The position numbers and the translations under genes are program-made. This document shows positions 63,106 through 64,000 of a stretch of 64,000 nt of DNA, piece by piece. The first letter of the stretch is position 1, and each line of letters starts with the position of its first letter. The notes under the pieces were generated by a model, which ran no database searches, was not told the origin of the DNA, and saw nothing but the letters and a program-made list of their open reading frames with translations. Origin of the DNA: Microthrixaceae bacterium. Its GTDB lineage: Bacteria; Actinomycetota; Acidimicrobiia; Acidimicrobiales; Microtrichaceae. The stretch covers positions 62,001-126,000 of the forward strand of contig JAOSKI010000044.1 of NCBI GenBank assembly GCA_027493675.1, read 5' to 3'.

Positions 63106-64000
63106 GTGACGCACCTGCTGCCGGTGGAGCCGATCGAGACGCTCGACCACTACCTGGCCACCGACACCGGTGGGCTCGGCCTCAGGCGTGCCCGGGAGAT
63201 CGGACCTGAGGCTGTCGTCGAGGAGGTCAAGGCGTCGGGGCTCCGTGGGCGTGGGGGCGGTGGATTCCCGACCGGCGCGAAGTGGGCGGGCATCGCGGCT
63301 CAGGCAGGTGAGACCCGCTACGTGGTCTGCAACGGCGCGGAGGGCGAGCCGGGCACGTTCAAGGACCGGGCCCTGATACGGGCCAACCCGTACCAGTTGG
63401 TGGAAGGCCTGATCATCGCCGGCCTGGCGATTCAGGCTCAGGAGGTCTACGTCTGCCTGAAGGCGAGCTTCGAGACCGAGATCGCCCGCCTGACGCGTGC
63501 CGTGGAGGAGTTCCAGTTGGCGGGGATCTGCTCGGAGTGCACCGTCAACATCGTCGCCGGGCCCGACGAGTACCTCTTCGGTGAGGAGAAGGCGATGCTG
63601 GAGGTGATCGAGGGCAACGATCCCCTGCCGCGCTGGCTGCCGCCGCACCTGCACGGGTTGTTCTCGCCCGCTCCACAGCTCGGATGGCAGGCCACCCGCG
63701 ACCAGGCCGAGTCGCAGGGTCACCCCCACTCGCCGTCCACCAGCGACGCCACGAACGTCGAGGCAGGCCACGAGTCGAACCCGACGCTCGTCAACAACGT
63801 GGAGACCTTCTCGAACGTTCCGCACATCCTCGCCCGTGGTGCCGACTGGTTCCGCGGCCTGGGCACTGCGGAGTCACCGGGGACGATCGTGGCCACGGTC
63901 GTGGGTGACGTGGTTGCGCCCGACGTTGGCGAGGTCGAGCTGGGCACGCCGCTGCACGCGGTGATCGACGCCGTGGGCAGCGGACTGCCCCCGGGACGGT
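63106..64000 (+). CDS. NuoF/51-kDa-type NADH dehydrogenase subunit, 5' part
   Basis: GTG 63106 with CAGGAGG as ribosome-binding site; open to the right edge (about 298 residues). FMN/NADH site: SGLRGRGGGGFPTGAKWAGI at about 43-62, and YVVCNGAEGEPGTFKDRAL where GAEGEPG replaces the usual ADEGEPG. LVEGLIIAGLAIQAQEVYVC and AGPDEYLFGEEKAMLEVIEG follow, and HESNPTLVNNVETFSNVPHI ends the flavodomain. The Fe-S domain lies beyond the window. It is related to complex I NuoF, HoxF and formate dehydrogenase beta; which one is undecided. It starts 43 bases after sufT, so it may be co-expressed as a major Fe-S client. Confidence 0.85.
   Translation, partial: MTHLLPVEPIETLDHYLATDTGGLGLRRAREIGPEAVVEEVKASGLRGRGGGGFPTGAKWAGIAAQAGETRYVVCNGAEGEPGTFKDRALIRANPYQLVEGLIIAGLAIQAQEVYVCLKASFETEIARLTRAVEEFQLAGICSECTVNIVAGPDEYLFGEEKAMLEVIEGNDPLPRWLPPHLHGLFSPAPQLGWQATRDQAESQGHPHSPSTSDATNVEAGHESNPTLVNNVETFSNVPHILARGADWFRGLGTAESPGTIVATVVGDVVAPDVGEVELGTPLHAVIDAVGSGLPPGR

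Overview
The window is about 64 kb of GC-rich DNA with many GTG starts and gene sets typical of Actinobacteria: a PimB-like glycosyltransferase, ergothioneine genes, a TIGR02611 membrane protein, a YwiC-like protein and a suf operon with SufT. A class Acidimicrobiia-type actinobacterium is my best guess, but no rRNA or tRNA gene is present to fix it. The most pervasive feature is that most conserved genes, including essential ones (valS, cysS, sufB, sufC, sufD), are split between reading frames by single-base shifts, often at G or C runs, while the protein signal continues across the break. I read this mainly as residual indel error in an uncorrected long-read or metagenomic assembly. I therefore annotate those loci as single CDSs and give the approximate break positions.

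Layout. 1-5.3 kb: an accessory catabolic or natural-product block with two amidohydrolase-2 proteins, an Asp/Asn beta-hydroxylase-like protein, two phytanoyl-CoA dioxygenase-like proteins and a Rieske oxygenase. It ends in insertion-sequence remnants (5.27-6.1 kb). 6.2-14 kb: acyl-CoA dehydrogenase, cysS, a degenerate GGDEF protein, an 11-residue-repeat coiled-coil membrane protein and valS. 14-18.3 kb: a PH-domain protein, a tiny membrane protein, a degenerate GGDEF-EAL protein and an acetyl-CoA hydrolase/CoA-transferase. 18.3-31.2 kb: GH2 beta-galactosidase with an overlapping unknown gene, a PGPGW membrane protein, a secreted metalloprotease-like protein, an epoxide-hydrolase-like protein, an AhpE-type peroxiredoxin, a GT4 glycosyltransferase, and SDR, VOC and SpoU-methyltransferase genes. 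31.2-42 kb: a MacB-like ABC exporter, a secernin-like hydrolase, PhoD, egtB-egtD, an exported SurE-like lipoprotein and an acyltransferase-3. 42-49.8 kb: an Lhr-type helicase, an FMN-dependent alpha-hydroxy-acid oxidase, a PAS-GGDEF cyclase and an HPP protein.

50.1-64 kb is the most coherent part. It holds a winged-helix regulator with conserved-looking cysteines, a globin, a YwiC-like protein, a di-iron Fe-S repair protein (RIC/ScdA), a ClC channel with a co-transcribed MarR regulator, glutamate dehydrogenase, two membrane proteins and the operon sufB-sufC-sufD-sufT followed by a NuoF-like gene. This looks like an iron-sulfur assembly and repair plus nitrosative/oxidative-stress neighbourhood. 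A near-identical palindrome (TCTAGT-N4-ACTAGA type) lies upstream of both the cysteine-bearing regulator and sufB, and a perfect 37-bp palindrome covers the ClC start. These two signals are the strongest regulatory leads in the window.
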